NCBI GenBank assembly: GCA_028673005.1 | Contig: CM054117.1 | Span: 1,240,001 to 1,304,000, forward strand | Source of the DNA: Tanypteryx hageni | Taxonomy: Eukaryota; Arthropoda; Insecta; Odonata; Petaluridae | Length of the DNA stretch: 64,000 nt | Direction of reading: 5' to 3' | Shown: positions 31,742-44,393 of the stretch, piece after piece | How the letters are laid out: every line of letters starts with the position of its first letter | Numbering within the stretch: position 1 is the stretch's first letter | Program-made: the position numbers and the translations under genes | Notes under the pieces: generated by a model | Database searches by the model: none | Seen by the model: the letters and a program-made list of their open reading frames with translations, nothing else | Told to the model about the DNA's origin: nothing

Positions 31742-32546
31742 ACGAGGGTCATTTTTAAAGTAAGAACCGTTTGCACACCCTACCCATGCAGGTCATTGAC
31801 CGGAGACGTCTCAAAGTTGAATGCTCTCTCTAGGGCCCTGGCCACGTCCTCAGTGTGCGCTGAGCATTTGAGTGAGTTGGTTGATTTTTCACAGTGCTTT
31901 ATAAAGAACCATGTCTATCACTAATCCCGCCGATTGTGAAGTGCGTTCGGTGATTAGATTTTTGAACGCGAAAAAAATTCGCCCTGCCGAAATCCATCGC
32001 CAACTTGTGTAAGTGTATGGGGAAGGTTTAATGAACGAAGGGAATGTGCGAAAGTGGTGCCATCTGTTTAATGGTGGAAGGACAAATGTGCACGATGATG
32101 CACGATTTGGACGCCTGTCTGTCATGAGTGAGGACTTGAAAAACAAGGTCGATGCGCACGTTCGTGAAAGCAGGTGCTTCACTATTGATGAGCTTCATGA
32201 GGCTTTTCCAAATGTTTTGCGATCTGTCCTCTATAAGATTGTCACAGTTCACCTCCAATATGGAAAAATTTGTGCCAGGTGGGTTCCAAGAATGCTCACA
32301 GATGCACACAAGCAGAAATGCATGGGTGCTGCTCTGTCATTTTTGGAATGCTACCACAGAGATGGTGATGAATTCTTGGACCATATCATGATGGGAGATG
32401 AGGCTTGGGTCACACTACACGCCAGAGAGTAAGCGGCAGTCTCTTGAATGGCATCATCCCCACACTCCGACAAAACCATGAAAATTCAAGCAGACACCTT
32501 CAACTCTGAAAATCATGGCCACCGTTTTTTGGGACAGGAAAGGCTA
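31742..32546 (+). pseudogene. mariner transposon, 3'-truncated, with broken transposase
   Basis: It starts with a terminal repeat TACGAGGGTCATTTTTAAAG. The transposase begins MSITNPADCEVRSVIRFLNA (31912); an in-frame TAA lies at about 32010, then the frame continues MNEGNVRKWCHLFNGGRT and FTIDELHEAFPNVLRSVLYK to MGDEAWV (about 32390, first catalytic Asp). A frameshift near 32420 leads to KRQSLEWHHPH and ends at MATVFWDRKG, where similarity stops. The second and third Asp and the 3' terminal repeat are missing. Confidence 0.85.
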
Positions 32547-33058
32547 GATAAAACTAAATGAAAAGTTCTGGTAAGAAATTTCATTAGATTACCCGATTGA
32601 AAATTCTTTTTTTACTTGATGTGCCATATCAACTTTTTGTTCCTGTTCACTTTTACTAGGAGCCAACAGTGATTGGTTTCATAGTGGTGTTTTACATACC
32701 TATTTCTGCACATGACATATTTGACACACAAAATACATAATGCTTTATCGTTTTTCTAAATCACACCATATCTTTCAGTCCACCAATCTTGAAAGTTCCT
32801 TCCACTACCTTTGCCAGAAAATTTTGTTATTTTATTCTTAGATTCTGCCATTGCTCAAGGTAAAAAAATTAAAGCAATAAATACCATTATTAAAAAAAAC
32901 CAACTTTACTTAAATTCACTCTATTAAAATCATATTAAGTAATCTAGTCAGATTGCCAACGCACAGAAGCTTTGCTTTTACACAATAGTCAGCCAAACTG
33001 TGATAGCATATGAATATAAATACATACTCCTGCTTACAGAATTCAAAGGAGACAAGGT
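32547..33058. other. AT-rich stretch, nothing recognised
   Basis: No coding segment, repeat end or RNA gene is seen between the truncated mariner and the next mariner terminal repeat. Confidence 0.4.
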
Positions 33059-33091
33059 ACGAGGGTCATTTTTAAAGTAAGAACCGTTTTG
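33059..33091 (+). repeat. Isolated mariner terminal repeat
   Basis: The 32 bases TACGAGGGTCATTTTTAAAG plus TAAGAACCGTTT equal the start of the mariner at 31742, in the same orientation. Similarity stops at the LINE 3' end, so a second mariner copy was probably cut by the LINE insertion. Confidence 0.75.
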
Positions 33092-34225
33092 TCATAATAA
33101 TAATATAATATTTTTATTATCCGTGTGACCATACAAAAAATATTGCAGGTATAGGAGTCGTCAAAAGAGAAAAACTGGATACACACAAGTGATAATAAAC
33201 ATTCAAATACAACAATGAATTGGAATACCAAGCAAACAAGAATACCATATACCTATACATGAATGGAAAAATCCTCTAATTTAGGATGATACAAAGGAAA
33301 TACAAAAATTAAACAAAAATCACAAAATAAATAAATAAACAGGATCATGACACCATGTATTCATTCACATCATAAAAACATTTTTCCATTAGAAATTTTT
33401 TTACCTCAATTTTGAATCTACTGATATTGTTAACGAGTTTGATACCCTTTGGCAGTTTATTGTATAGTTTTGATCCCATTGAAACAGGTCCTCTATAAGT
33501 CATCAATCTTTTATGAAACCCTAAATGAATATTTAAATTACCTCTTGTGGCATGGTCATGGTAATCCATATTTTGAGGAAAAAGATAAAGATTCTTTTTT
33601 ATCAGCACTGTTAGACAGTATATATACACACAAGGGATGGATAATATACCAAGTTTCTTAAACAGAGGCTTGCATGTTGCTCTGTAAGGTTCACTTCTAA
33701 TAATTTGCTTCTGTACAAGAAATATATCCTGCAGCAGAGATGGTGAGGAGCCCCAGAATATGATACCAAATGCATAAATATCACAATTGAGATCTCCTGT
33801 AATAATTAGAGATTGATCATTTTTATAAACAGAATTCAAAAGTTCAAAAGTTTTTTAACAAAGATACTAAAATCACTTGATGGAGAGTGATAAAGAACAA
33901 TTATTATAAAAATATGATTATCAACTTTAACAGAACAGGCAGCACACTCAAAAACTTTTTCAATGCCTGTTGTAAGTTGCACAGTTTTGATTTCATAGGT
34001 AAGCCTTTTATTAGCAAATATTGCCACACCACCATTTTTAAAGGACTTACGGGTAAATGATGACACTAACAGTAAAATTATTTAAGTTGAAAACACTTAA
34101 TTCAACTTCAGTTAACCAGTGTTCACTAACACATAAAAAGTCAGGTTCACTGTTTTTTAATGCTAGTTCCAACTGTAGGGATTTATTCCTCAAACACTGA
34201 ATATTAATATGAGAAATAATAATTT
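33092..34225 (-). pseudogene. LINE (CR1/Jockey-like), internally deleted, minus strand
   Basis: The minus strand encodes the start of an apurinic-type endonuclease: SEPDFLCVSEHWLTEVEL (about 34085-34160), then GGVAIFANKRLTYEIKTVQL (34020), then LIITGDLNCDIYAFG (about 33780-33830). Directly after it the frame jumps to the extreme C-terminus of the reverse transcriptase (IFWGSSPSLLQDIFLVQKQI through SKLYNKLPKGIK), so the central RT with its catalytic box is deleted. The 3' end, near 33092, is a short TAA/TATT-rich repeat, as in CR1-like LINEs. It is a non-functional deletion copy. Confidence 0.8.
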
Positions 34226-35320
34226 ACATAGTGGCTGAAAATATCAGCCCTGAGGACCATTCGGTCGAACCTTCCGAAAAAAATACCTATTTACCAACAC
34301 ATTATTTGGCCAAAGTGTAGGATTAGATAAAAAATAAAAACTTTATATATCCAAATCTTTTATTGCTACTACTACGTACAACATTTCTTTATTTTTCTAC
34401 ATAGTTTTTATTGTAATTACCATCCTGATAATTGTGAAAAGCTAATATTACATGATAAGTAAATATTAAAACAACATATTTCTTATTGACGATAAATGTA
34501 TGATGAAAATTAAGTATTTAAAAAATAATAATTGTATGAATGTTAATGTAATTTATATAATGAATAAAACTTGTCTATAAAAAGTAGCATTTCCTTGGAA
34601 AAAATTTAAAGTTATAAATTAAAATGTTAAATAAAATTTTTTAAATCATTCAAGAAGAAAAAAAATATGACAGAGACCAGTCTCAAACCTACAAACCCTG
34701 CACCCATAGCCTGACTCGCTACCAACCAGCCAAGAGGTACTTAAGGTTCCACCGAAACATTATGTGTAGTAGTTGAAGGTACTGGTATTTAACATTTTTT
34801 TCTCATAAACAAAGGGCTATTCACAAAAACGACAAGATACATATCTGTTTATTTTAATCAGAGAATATGCCATTTTAATTTCATCAAAATCGGTGTCCCA
34901 CAGACCTGACATTCCTCTTGTTAGCTTTGCAAAACAGTCCAAATTCTTTTGTGCAAAGATTTCGGAAACGGCGGCAGAGTAGGAACAGTTCTCCTTGAGG
35001 CAGAAATATGAACTTTCTTTTCAAAAAAGCACTCGCTTTAACAGATGCTACTCAGGAGCAGCGTACTTATAGATAGAAATACATATAAATTCTTTTGGGT
35101 AAAATCTTCAAAACCTCATACGTAAATCATACTAACAGAGCATAAACAGTGTACCTAGATATGGAAATACTATTTACGCTATTTACTCTTTGAACCAAGT
35201 ATGAATGCTATTGAAAAGATGTTAAAGTTTGGTGCTATCATGTTTTAATCCTTTCTACTCAAATTCTGCCCCTTGGCTCCCACAGTTTGGAATTAAATTT
35301 AAGTTCATTTGTAATTTAAA
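34226..35320. other. Stretch with a possible decayed tRNA-like SINE
   Basis: At 34680-34745 the minus strand has TGGTTGGTAGCGAGTCAGG (A-box-like) and GTAGGTTTGAGACTGG (B-box-like), so a decayed tRNA-derived head is possible. The rest is AT-rich without coding signal. Confidence 0.35.
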
Positions 35321-35850
35321 TTACTGTATTGTCCCGAATATCACACGATGTTTTTTCCCAAATAATGAAATTTTACAAGTAGCGTTATATTTGAGTACTT
35401 GTGATTTTAAAAGATCGTGCTTCAAAAAAACACCATACATACTACACGTCTGTTAAGTGATACAAGATACTTGTTACATTGTAGACACATAAGCATACAT
35501 GTTAAAATGTACTTGAAAAGCATCTGAGGCGAGAATAGATTGCATTTAGTCGGTGGCTGAACTCCTCATCAGTCATTGAATTGAAGCTGTCAGTACGTTG
35601 GCGTATTCTTTGTGCCTACCTTAGCGAGTTTTTACCTATCAGTTATTTTAAAATGGGTGACGAAAAGGATGCTGATCATGTTGAGAAAAAAGATTCTTCC
35701 AAATCCCAGGTTAACAGAGGAATCCGACAAAGTTATGACATGAATTTTAAAATAGTCATAGCTCAAGAGGCAGAAAAAACGAAAAATATTCAAGCTTCAA
35801 AAAGTATGATGTTCCTGAAGTAAATATACCTACGTCTATGTACAATTTTC
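35321..35850 (+). pseudogene. 5' fragment of a pogo-like transposon
   Basis: It opens with ACTGTATTGTCCCGAATATC after TA, a pogo-like end. A frame from 35653 reads MGDEKDADHVEKKDSS and then SYDMNFKIVIAQEAEKTKNI, the DNA-binding N-terminus (helix-turn-helix of the Psq/BrkDBD type) seen in some pogo-group transposases. A frameshift in ASKSMMF/KYDVPEVN follows and the element then breaks off. A separate pogo-like right end, GGGGTTTTACTGTA, lies at 36150-36163. Confidence 0.55.
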
Positions 35851-36330
35851 CAGACAAATGTAATTTGGGGAATGTAATGGAAACCCAAGCATACTTTATG
35901 TACTAACATTTTAATTCAGCACATATTTAAATATTATTATTATTAAAAAATTGTGCTGGTTAAGTAAATGAATAAATTGATATACTATTTATAGAGTTAG
36001 CTCTTTTAACACTGGTTTTAGTGTTAGTCTTACTGTAACCAATGAGCAAGTTAAAAAGTAAAATCAGTAGCTATTTTTCCTTTTCCCTCAATTTGCACTT
36101 TCCCGCAATTTACACTTTTTTCCCAGGTTCCTAGAAAAGTGTAAATAAGGGGTTTTACTGTATTAGCATTTGTTGTTTAAAACTGAAGAGGGATTAAGGA
36201 TTATTGCAAATTTTTAATTTTTAGTATAGTATTTTGCATACTAAAAAATGCACAGTAGAGACTCGGCTTGAAGAAAGTTCATGATCCGCTGAATATGTAG
36301 TTCTATTTTTCTTTCTTTGTGTGTGTGTGT

Positions 36331-36486
36331 CAGATTTCAAGAGGATATTTAATACAGTAATGTAAATTTGGTTTCATCTCCATTTCCCATGGAAAAACGT
36401 AAAGTGTGTGTCAGATTTCAAGAGGGCATTTAATACAGTAATGTAAATTTGGTTTTGTCTCCATTTCCCATGGAAAAATGTAAAGT
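36331..36486. repeat. Tandem duplication, 81-bp unit, two copies
   Basis: CAGATTTCAAGAGG...GGAAAAACGTAAA (36331-36411) is repeated at 36412-36486 with four differences. A GT run precedes the first copy. It looks like a simple local duplication. Confidence 0.85.
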
Positions 36487-36734
36487 CCTGAAATGCAGAC
36501 TTTTTTGGTTATTATTTAAATATATCTAAGATATTGGTCCAATATTTCTTTGACCATGAAGATAAAAGATTGTTGATTAATTTTCTTATCATCAAATTAT
36601 ATTTCTCAATTGCATTTCTTCAATGATTCATGTTTTTAATAATTTTATCATTTTAGTTCCTTGATAATCGGTATAGTTGAATTCTATTGTTTTCATCATT
36701 TTCCTGCTTAATATGCATACGTTTAAAGAAGCAA

Positions 36735-37000
36735 CTATTTTTACTTTCTCATATATGTAGTACATTGAGAAAATATTGTTATCGTGAAAAACTTTAACTT
36801 CGAGATTTTGATGGAAATACACATTTTAGGTGTCCCTGAGTCCATAAAAGTGGGTTTCGCCATGCCATCTGTCTGTCGGTCTGTTCGCTCTTGTAGGTCC
36901 TAGACGCATACATGAAATTGAATGATATTTCGTATTTGTGCAATATATCATCTTTTTCAGACCATTTTCATAAAAATAATATTGCGTAAAAATTAAGGGT
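36735..37000 (+). repeat. Dispersed repeat family, copy A
   Basis: It begins TTTACTTTCTC and shares CGAGATTT..A..GAAATAC and a GGTGTCCCTGAGTCC-like block with copies at 42830 and 46120. It continues into GCCATGCCATCTGTCTGTCG. No coding potential is seen; the class is unknown. Confidence 0.6.
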
Positions 37001-37599
37001 AGTTTATTCTTTGCGGTTTTTACAAAAATTTCATTTACTCAAAAATGGCTCCAGTGAATTTTATTAAAATCAATCCATTTGTAGAGCCTGATGTCACAAA
37101 TAATACTGCATAAGTCATGTCTCTTTAAATCCCTATATAGCATCCAGTGACATTACAATGTATGCTAAGCTACCTTACCTAAGCCTTATGACATCATGCC
37201 TCCGCAGCGATCCATCAAACTCTTACTACAGCCTTATGGTTAAACTAAATCAAATGATATCTCATATTTATGGATAATATCATTCTGAAGAGATGAACAT
37301 TGCACAACAATTAAGGGTACTTTCTTCTAGGATATTTTGAAACAAAATTCGATTTACTCAAAAATGGCTAATAGGATTTTGATTAAAATCCATCCAATCG
37401 TACAGCCTTATTTCACAAATAATACTTACTAAGCCATATGTCCCAAAAAATTACTTAATATCGACCAGTGGCATTAAAATATACACTAAACTACGGTTAA
37501 CTTTGATTTATAAATGCTTTTCTTTTGTATACATTCACAGTCCACCAAACATATATACGTATATGAAAAAGTTTATGCAATGTATGTTGCGCCATTTAT
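37001..37599. other. Continuation of an AT-rich repeat-like region
   Basis: Two diverged phrases (TTTACTCAAAAATGGCT at about 37032 and 37355) recur 320 bp apart with similar surroundings, suggesting an old tandem duplication. No gene is seen. Confidence 0.4.
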
Positions 37600-37605
37600 T
37601 TTCTA

Positions 37606-37928
37606 ATCGTTTTAGTCGCCTTTGATGAATCTCCACTAGTTGTGAAGGAGGATGGAATAAATAGGGAGAGGGAGGGGAGTGCAAGTGAGGATGGGGATAA
37701 AGCACAACGAGAAAGAGAATATAATATCCTATTCAACTTGAGGCTCATGCATAATAGATGCAGTTTATCTATTTCCACAGTTGTGTTGGGTGTACCAGCA
37801 ACACAAGTCAGTGTAGAGAGGGTGTTTTTGGGGCTAAAATATATCTTGAGTGATAATAGAGATAGCCTAAGTGATAATTTATTGGAGGACATTTTATTAA
37901 TTAGATTGAATTATGATTGCTTTGGGTA
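37606..37928 (+). pseudogene. hAT transposase C-terminal fragment
   Basis: The frame ends in VLGVPATQVSVERVFLGLKY and ILSDNRDSLSDNLLEDILLI, the hAT C-terminal dimerisation domain with the conserved VPAT..SVER core. Upstream it has a charged linker (NREREGSASEDGDKAQRE). The rest of the transposase is not found nearby. Confidence 0.75.
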
Positions 37929-38469
37929 AGTGTTACTGTTTCTACATATTTGCCATCTTAAGAAAATTAATGTAATTATATATTGTACAAGTAGTTGTTG
38001 CTTGCATTCTACAAGCATTTCAGCTCGTTTTGAAAATACATTAATGTTTCAGGGAGGTATTTCATCATTGGAAATATTTTTTAAATTCAAAATATTTCAC
38101 CTCTTCACCCATTTTCGTTCTTTCCTTATGGAACAATATTGGAGTAAAACAAATCCCTAAAATTTGCAATTTGAAGAATATTATACTTCTCCCATTGTTG
38201 GGTCCTAATGCCACACATTTCTGCCAAATTTTAAAGTTATGCATATCTAGAAGTGAAATAACATTTTTCTAATTGTGTAAATTAAAAAAAAATTATAATG
38301 GAAATTTTCAAATTCGCCAAAAAAGCATGGGATTAGATGGGCAAAATTTAAAAAATTTATTTTCGGGCACTTACTGATAAGCTATTGAAATGAAATTTGG
38401 TACAGCCATAGAATAATTAGAAGTCTACAGTAAAATGAAAAGAAAAATAAACTAGGCAGAGGGCCCGGC
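37929..38469. other. Stretch with no recognised gene
   Basis: AT-rich, probably 3' flank of the hAT fragment; phrases resemble 30990-31380, which also follows a hAT relic. Confidence 0.4.
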
Positions 38470-38559
38470 AATTAAAAAAAATAAATGCCAATGTCCTCCC
38501 CGATTTTGCAGTCTAATATCATTGCTCGCAGAGCATTCACTTTTCCTTCTTTTTACTTT

Positions 38560-39672
38560 TTCACATGTGGGCGAATCCTTCTTGGGTCTTCCTCTTTTGT
38601 TTACTGACATTCTGCCCTTTGCAAGCAACCCTTGTGTTATTTGTCTCTTGAATTGAAGGAGAGGTATCTTGCCGTATAATTAATTCACATTAAATCAAAA
38701 AAGAATTCACCAGAGAAATCTCTAACATTGCAAAAAGAAAATGTTACCACAATTTTTTTGACGGTTTGTTACAGTCATAAAGTGATCGCAACATGTCTGC
38801 CTTCTCAACTCCGGCCATATGGGAATTATAATCTTGGACAACAGCAGGTGCCTCCACATCTATTTTACTGCCGTCTTTCATAGTGCGTTTCACTTTTGTG
38901 GTTTCAGTTTCATGGAAGTTTGATAGTAAATGCACACTTCTGTTGTCCTTCCACTTGAAATATGGAATGCCTTGGTCCGATGTAGTCCAATCAAAGTCCC
39001 CTCTCTTTAGTTCTTTATCTGAAGAAGTGGAAGGGGTGGAAGGCCAATGCGATTCGAACATATCCACATGCATATATCCCCTGTACTTTCAAATATTCAA
39101 AGAGTTCCAAGGATGTGAAATAATTATCCATCATTATTATGTAATTTTGTTTTTGTAGAGATGGCGTTAACTTTTTCACCACACTTCCACCAAGACCAAA
39201 ACATTTTTTACTGCATTTGTCTTCTGCTTTCCCCTGGTAAATTTCAAATTCGTAAATATAACCTGACATATCAGCTCGACACCACAGTTTATATTCCTGC
39301 TTCACAGGCTTCATGGGGTTATATTGCTTGAGCGATGACCGGCCCTTGAATCGTACCATGCTCTCATCAATACTCTGGTACTGATCTGGAAATCTAAATT
39401 TTTGAAAATTTTCATTCAGTGCAGTTACTAGTGGCCGTAACTTATATATCCTGTCTTTATTGTCCTCTATTATTCTCAGTATCTTCATCGGAAGAATAAT
39501 CTTTCGTTCAAGAAGCAGAAGGTTCTGGAGTTTCATTTTGTTTATGTTGATCAGGAAAATGTTCGTCTGCAGATTCGTCACTACTATCTTCAAATGGGGT
39601 ATCGAGATTTGATGGCGTATCAAATAGAAGGCCCTCCAGCTCTTCGTTCAAAACATATTTTTTTGACATATT
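38560..39672 (-). pseudogene. piggyBac transposase relic
   Basis: Starts MSKKYVLNEELEGLLFDTPS with an acidic N-terminus (39500-39670). After a break, the core reads YQSIDESMVRFKGRSSLKQY (first Asp kept, about 39360) and IIMMDNYFTSLELFEYLK (second Asp, about 39130). Then comes a frame with WTTSDQGIPYFKWKDNRSVH, and further on AGVEKADMLRSLYD (38770-38830). A basic C-terminal segment (NKRGRPKKDS) is still readable. The region between the N-terminus and the core is shorter than in known piggyBac proteins, so an internal deletion is likely. Frames change at least three times. Confidence 0.8.
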
Positions 39673-39681
39673 GCTAGAATA

Positions 39682-40980
39682 TGAGGTGCTACCCAAAAGT
39701 TCCGGGAATTTGAATAGGGCACACAAACCGCTTGTAGTACAACCACTTGCCGCTAGGTTGTGCTAGCAGTATCCTTTGTGAATAAGTGTGCAATGTAGTG
39801 GGTAGCTGAGTGCATGTGTTTGCAAGTTCTGTGCGTTTTTGTAATGTAGTGTTTGAGTGGTTCTGTGAATTCATCTCGAACTGAAATGGCTGATGTTAAA
39901 GAGCAAAGAATTTGCATCAAATTCTGCTTCAAACTCGGTAAAACGGCAGCAGAAACACAATGAATGCTCAAACAAGCATTTGGTGATGATGCTTTACGCC
40001 AAAGCAAAACGTTCCTTTGGTACAAACGTTTCAAGGACTGACGGACGTCTGTTGATGAAGATGAGCATTCTGGTCGACCGTCGACAAGTACAACTCCGGA
40101 AAACGTTGCAAAAGTGCATGAGGCTATCCTGGCAGACCAAAGACAAACAATCCATGACATTTGTGACATCGCCGGACTGTCGTACGGGATGTGTCAATGC
40201 ATTTTGTCGGAGGATTTGAACATGAGATGCATTGCTGAAAAATTTGTTCCGAGACTGCTGAGCAACGGCCAGAAAGACCATTGTGTTGCTGTCTGCAGGG
40301 AGCTTCAAAATGAAGTTAGAGATGACCCCAACTTCATCTCCAAGGTCATAACTGGTGAAGAATCTTGGGTGTATGGTTATGACTCTGAGACAAAGCAGCA
40401 GTCGTCACAGTGGAAGTCGCCAAATTCACCACGGCCAAAAAAAGTGCTTCAAGTTCACAGCAATGTCAAGTTCATGCTGATCATTTTTTTGAGATCAACG
40501 GTATCGTCCACAAAGAATTCCTCCCACCCTGTCAAACTGTTAATGGAAAGTTTTACTGCGATGTTTTGAAGTGGCTAAGGGAAAACGTCGACGCAAACGC
40601 CCAGACAAGTGGCGCTACAATGACTGGGTACTCTACCATGACAATGCACCCGCCCATACATCACTCATTATTAGGCAGTTCCTGGTTTCCAAAAACATGA
40701 CAGTCATCCCCCCTACTCTCCTGACCTCGCCTCCTGTGACTTTTTCCTGTTCCCCAAAATGAAACTCCGGCTGAAAGGGCGATGTTTTGACATGATTGAG
40801 GAGGTCTGGGCAGAATCGCAAGAGGTTCTTAACATGCTCACACCTGCGGACTTCCAAGGATGCTTCACATCATGGAAAAACGCTGGGAACACTATAGAAG
40901 CCCAAGGGGACGGTGAAAATTAGGACAGCGTAATTAATTTTTTTATGCACAAATTCCCAGAACTTTTGGGTAGCACCTTG
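39682..40980 (+). mobile_element. Full-length mariner transposon, degenerate
   Basis: A 1299-bp element with ends TGAGGTGCTACCCAAAAGTT and, reverse-complemented, CAAGGTGCTACCCAAAAGTT, flanked by TA at 39680-39681 and 40981-40982. The size is typical of mariner. It lies in a piggyBac and is therefore younger than it. Confidence 0.9.
39887..40920 (+). pseudogene. mariner transposase relic (DD34D type)
   Basis: Begins MADVKEQRICIKFCFKLGKT at 39887. Two in-frame TGA codons occur early (near 39960 and 40039), then the frame is open through HDICDIAGLSYGMCQCILSE and ITGEESWVYGYDSETKQQSS (about 40350-40400, first catalytic position), where the usual Asp is Glu. A frameshift leads to VHKEFLPPCQTVNGKFYCDV, then another to WVLYHDNAPAHTSL (second Asp). 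The end (PPTLLTSPPVTFSCSPK for a PPYSPDLAPCDFFLFPK type motif) has lost the third Asp. Confidence 0.85.
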
Positions 40981-41829
40981 TAGAATAAAAAAGTTTTATT
41001 TAAATAATTTAAATATATAAATAAAGACCACTTTAAAAAGAAGAAGGTTATAATACAAACAAAATTTGGTAAACTTAATTGATCAACAGATCAATTTAGT
41101 TTACTAAATGCAATAAGTAATAGATGTACTGAGTTCCACATACATACTAGAAGCCTGTCGGGACTTATAAGTCCGAAGTAATGTTTTAAGTCATACAATT
41201 CTAAATGAATGAATTTAAAATACTAAATTCCTAAAACCATCATAAACATACTAATAATACTAATAAAAAAATGTGAGCAACTTACCATAGGTTTTTCCAC
41301 TAAAATTATGAAGTTGCACTCAGAGCTCCATTTCATCAATAAGTAATGGCTGCCTGACAGGCACACTAGTTCAAACAAATGTCTCCAACTTCCCATGTGG
41401 ACTAAAGGATCGCTTCTGCCATCTGTCTTAGGTTGCAGATACTACAACGATGAATGACTGGTTGGTCCTAATAAATTAAAAGCACGACAGTTCATAAAGG
41501 GTTAATGAATAAAGATTATTTTAGAATTCTATTGAAATTTTTCTCAAAAAATTCAGTCGGAGCAAATAAAACCAGATCAAACCAGTTCATTGCTGGTTGC
41601 TGTAGCAAAACCTGAACCGAACCAAAATATTTTGTTTTGTGTGCACCGGAATGAAAACTGGAGTGAAAAAATTTAATTTCAATGCTCTGGTAGACGCAAG
41701 ACATAGAGTTAATTCACTGAGACTAAAAATAAATTCCTTCAGATTCATTTGTTCCACAGTGGTGTGATGAAATATTTTGTCAAGATTAAATATAACTAGT
41801 GAAATTTTATGAAATCTAATGTAATTATT

Positions 41830-42540
41830 TCAAGTGCATTAGAGGTTCTGCAAAAAGTACATGAACATTTGAATAGCAATGGATTCGATGAAGGATATAA
41901 ACACATTTTAATTGATGTAAGAGAAATGGCACAAGATATGGATATAAAGCCAATATTACTTCAGCCCCAGTCATTTCGATAACAAGAAAAAATGATTGTC
42001 TGATTATGAACATCAAGATAAAACTGTTCAAGGTACAGAAAACAATTTTGAAACAAACTACTTTTACTCTATTTTCGATATGATGATAATGTCTGTAAAT
42101 GAAAGATTTTAACAACTGAAAATTCACAATAATTCATTTAATTTCCTGTATGCCATTACTAGATTCTCTACTAGGAATAATGGCTCAAAATGAATTTCTG
42201 CATGGACTTAAAAAACAAATTGTTGGATAATACTAGAAGAGAAAGTGTTATAAGTGCTGTTTATCTCTTTCGCAAAATGGAAGTCATTGCTATTAGAAAC
42301 CAATTAAGAACTCTTTAAATATTTTGGAACATATTTTTACCAAGGATTTAACAAGAGTTTTCCAAACATCTCCATTGCTTTATGCCTTTTGCAACACAAC
42401 TCCTCTAAAAGCAGCTGCAGGGGAAGATTTTTTCCAATCTTATATTGATGAAATGTCATTTATGTTCATAGCTAGACAAGAGAAAGTAATTTGGCTCTTA
42501 TATGCAAAGAATATAAATTATGTGACAATCTGAACATAGG
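41830..42540 (+). pseudogene. Possible hAT (ZMYM1-like) relic
   Basis: Plus-strand translations in mixed frames resemble the middle of ZMYM1-like hAT proteins: EVLQKVHEHLNSNGFDEGYK, then VREMAQDMDIKPI, then MIIMSVNERF.QLK. Each is short and stops are frequent. It is a tentative call. Confidence 0.4.
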
Positions 42541-42829
42541 AGATGTCAATGAATTTACTATTATGGAGTACTGAAGAGTAAATTTTCAAGTAAATTACCT
42601 TATTTCTTTTATAACTTGAGTGATGTGTTTTACTTAATCTTCCTATATTATTATCATAGCTTTTGCTATTCATATTTTTGATTATTCATGATTTCAGAAT
42701 AATTAATTATAGTAAACGTTCAATATTGTCTATTATGTTTGTTTCTTATTTTGAGAAGTATTGCTTATAAATCTAATAAATTTTAAGGCAAATGCTTCTG
42801 TAAATTTTCATGAAAAATATACCATAGTT

Positions 42830-43199
42830 TTACTTTCTCCATACATAGTATATAGAAGACAGTTATGTATTTGTGAAAAAATCAAATTCGAGATTTAAAC
42901 AGAAATACAAAGTTTTTGGGTCCTCTAAGGACGTTTTCACTATTTCCTCAATGTTGTCTGTGTGTATATGTGATTTGAATTTAGTCTGCTCTAACTCAAA
43001 AACTAACAATCAAATTACCACAAAACTTTATATTAAAGAAATTGGTGATTTGGAAGTTGTTATTTCTTGTTATTTTTTCGTTACTTCCAATATCTGTTTT
43101 ACGACTTAATTTATGTGATTTTTTGTTATTTTTAAAGCTATAGACAAAATATTTGCCCACAACGTTTTTGAAAATTTTTTAACAAAACGGATTGTTTAA
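42830..43199 (+). repeat. Dispersed repeat family, copy B, cut by an insertion
   Basis: Starts TTTACTTTCTCCATACATAG and runs to CGGATTGTTTAA at 43199, where the piggyBac-like element begins; its continuation GAGATAATTTGCTAC is at 46057. Copy C reads through the same point (GTATTGTTTAAGAGATATTT). Confidence 0.7.
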
Positions 43200-44335
43200 C
43201 ACTTTCCATGAAGCATGACTGGAATTCTAGTCATGGGTCTAAGTTTCTTTATAGCACTTTGGGTGAGTGATCGCCAGTCCTATGAGTTCTCCATCTGTTT
43301 TCAGCCACCCTTTTGACTCCAACCTTTCATTGGTTAAGGTCAGTTTTTCAGTCGGTGGTTTTTCTTCGAAATTTCAGCCTTCTCCATAAGAAAAGCATTG
43401 CACCATTTTTGTAAATTAATTTCGAACACTTGCCATTAAGCTGGGCTAATGAAAGTTTGAGTGTTGCTAGAAAGCTGCAATACCTATTAGGAATTGGTAT
43501 AATTTTGCTTATAGTATCCTGGGTTCGACTCCAGATGCCTTGAAAAATCTCTCATAAGTTAGCATGGGGAAACGTTATTCCAGTTGGTGGACCAATCTAA
43601 GATGTATAGGGAGCTGAAATTTTGCACAATTATAGGATTTTGCTCACAATCAACCAGAAAAATCGAAAATTTCAAAATTGTTAATTTTTAGGGGTTATTT
43701 TTAAGTTAAAAATAAATAATTTTATCAGAAACTATAAGTCATAAAAACGAACTCATACAAATATTTTGTAGCAAATTCTATATAGAAAAAAAGAAAATCC
43801 TGAAAAAGCTCAACAATGCGCTGCTAGAAATTCACAACTGCTTAAACAAAATTTTGAAGTTGATGTGCTACAAAGCTGAAATTTTTCTAAAGGTAGAATT
43901 TGTAAAAGAAACGAAATAGGGACTATAGAAAGGTTGTTTGGCTGATAAAAATTCGTAAAATTTAAACAAGTAGATAAATATTTAGGCACTATGGGGCGAA
44001 CTAGGGAACTGAGCTTTTTAAATAATTTAGAGCTTAGTGCAAACGCACAAATAAATATTGGAATATCTCCATTAAGTTCTTATTGTGGCAATATATATAT
44101 ATATATAACTACTTACGGAAAAGGAAAGGTAAAATGAATATATGGATGTCAACAAGGTGTTGGGATGAGGAAACCCAGTGAGCACTCACCAATCAGACGA
44201 CTTCAGGTTGGCGAGGCCCCGGGGATGTCGAAGCGACACACATAAAATAACACAAAAACACAGAAACATCACAGACGTAAAGCTTTCGGAACTACTCCTT
44301 CTTCAGCTACAGAGAGAGAACTCTCTCTCTGACAT

Positions 44336-44393
<58 letters not shown>

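Larger units (their letters stand above)
38470..41502 (-). mobile_element. piggyBac-type transposon, split by a mariner
   Basis: The right (5') end is marked by ATAAAGGG followed by TTAA at 41503-41506. Coding sequence runs on the minus strand from the Met at about 39670 to a basic C-terminus at about 38560. The left end is not identified. A mariner was inserted at 39682, just upstream of the start codon, so 40981-41502 is the original 5' leader. Confidence 0.7.

Noticed and set aside
43505..43535. tRNA B box (GGGTTCGACTCC)
   Set aside because: No A box at a proper distance upstream and no second copy with the same surroundings.
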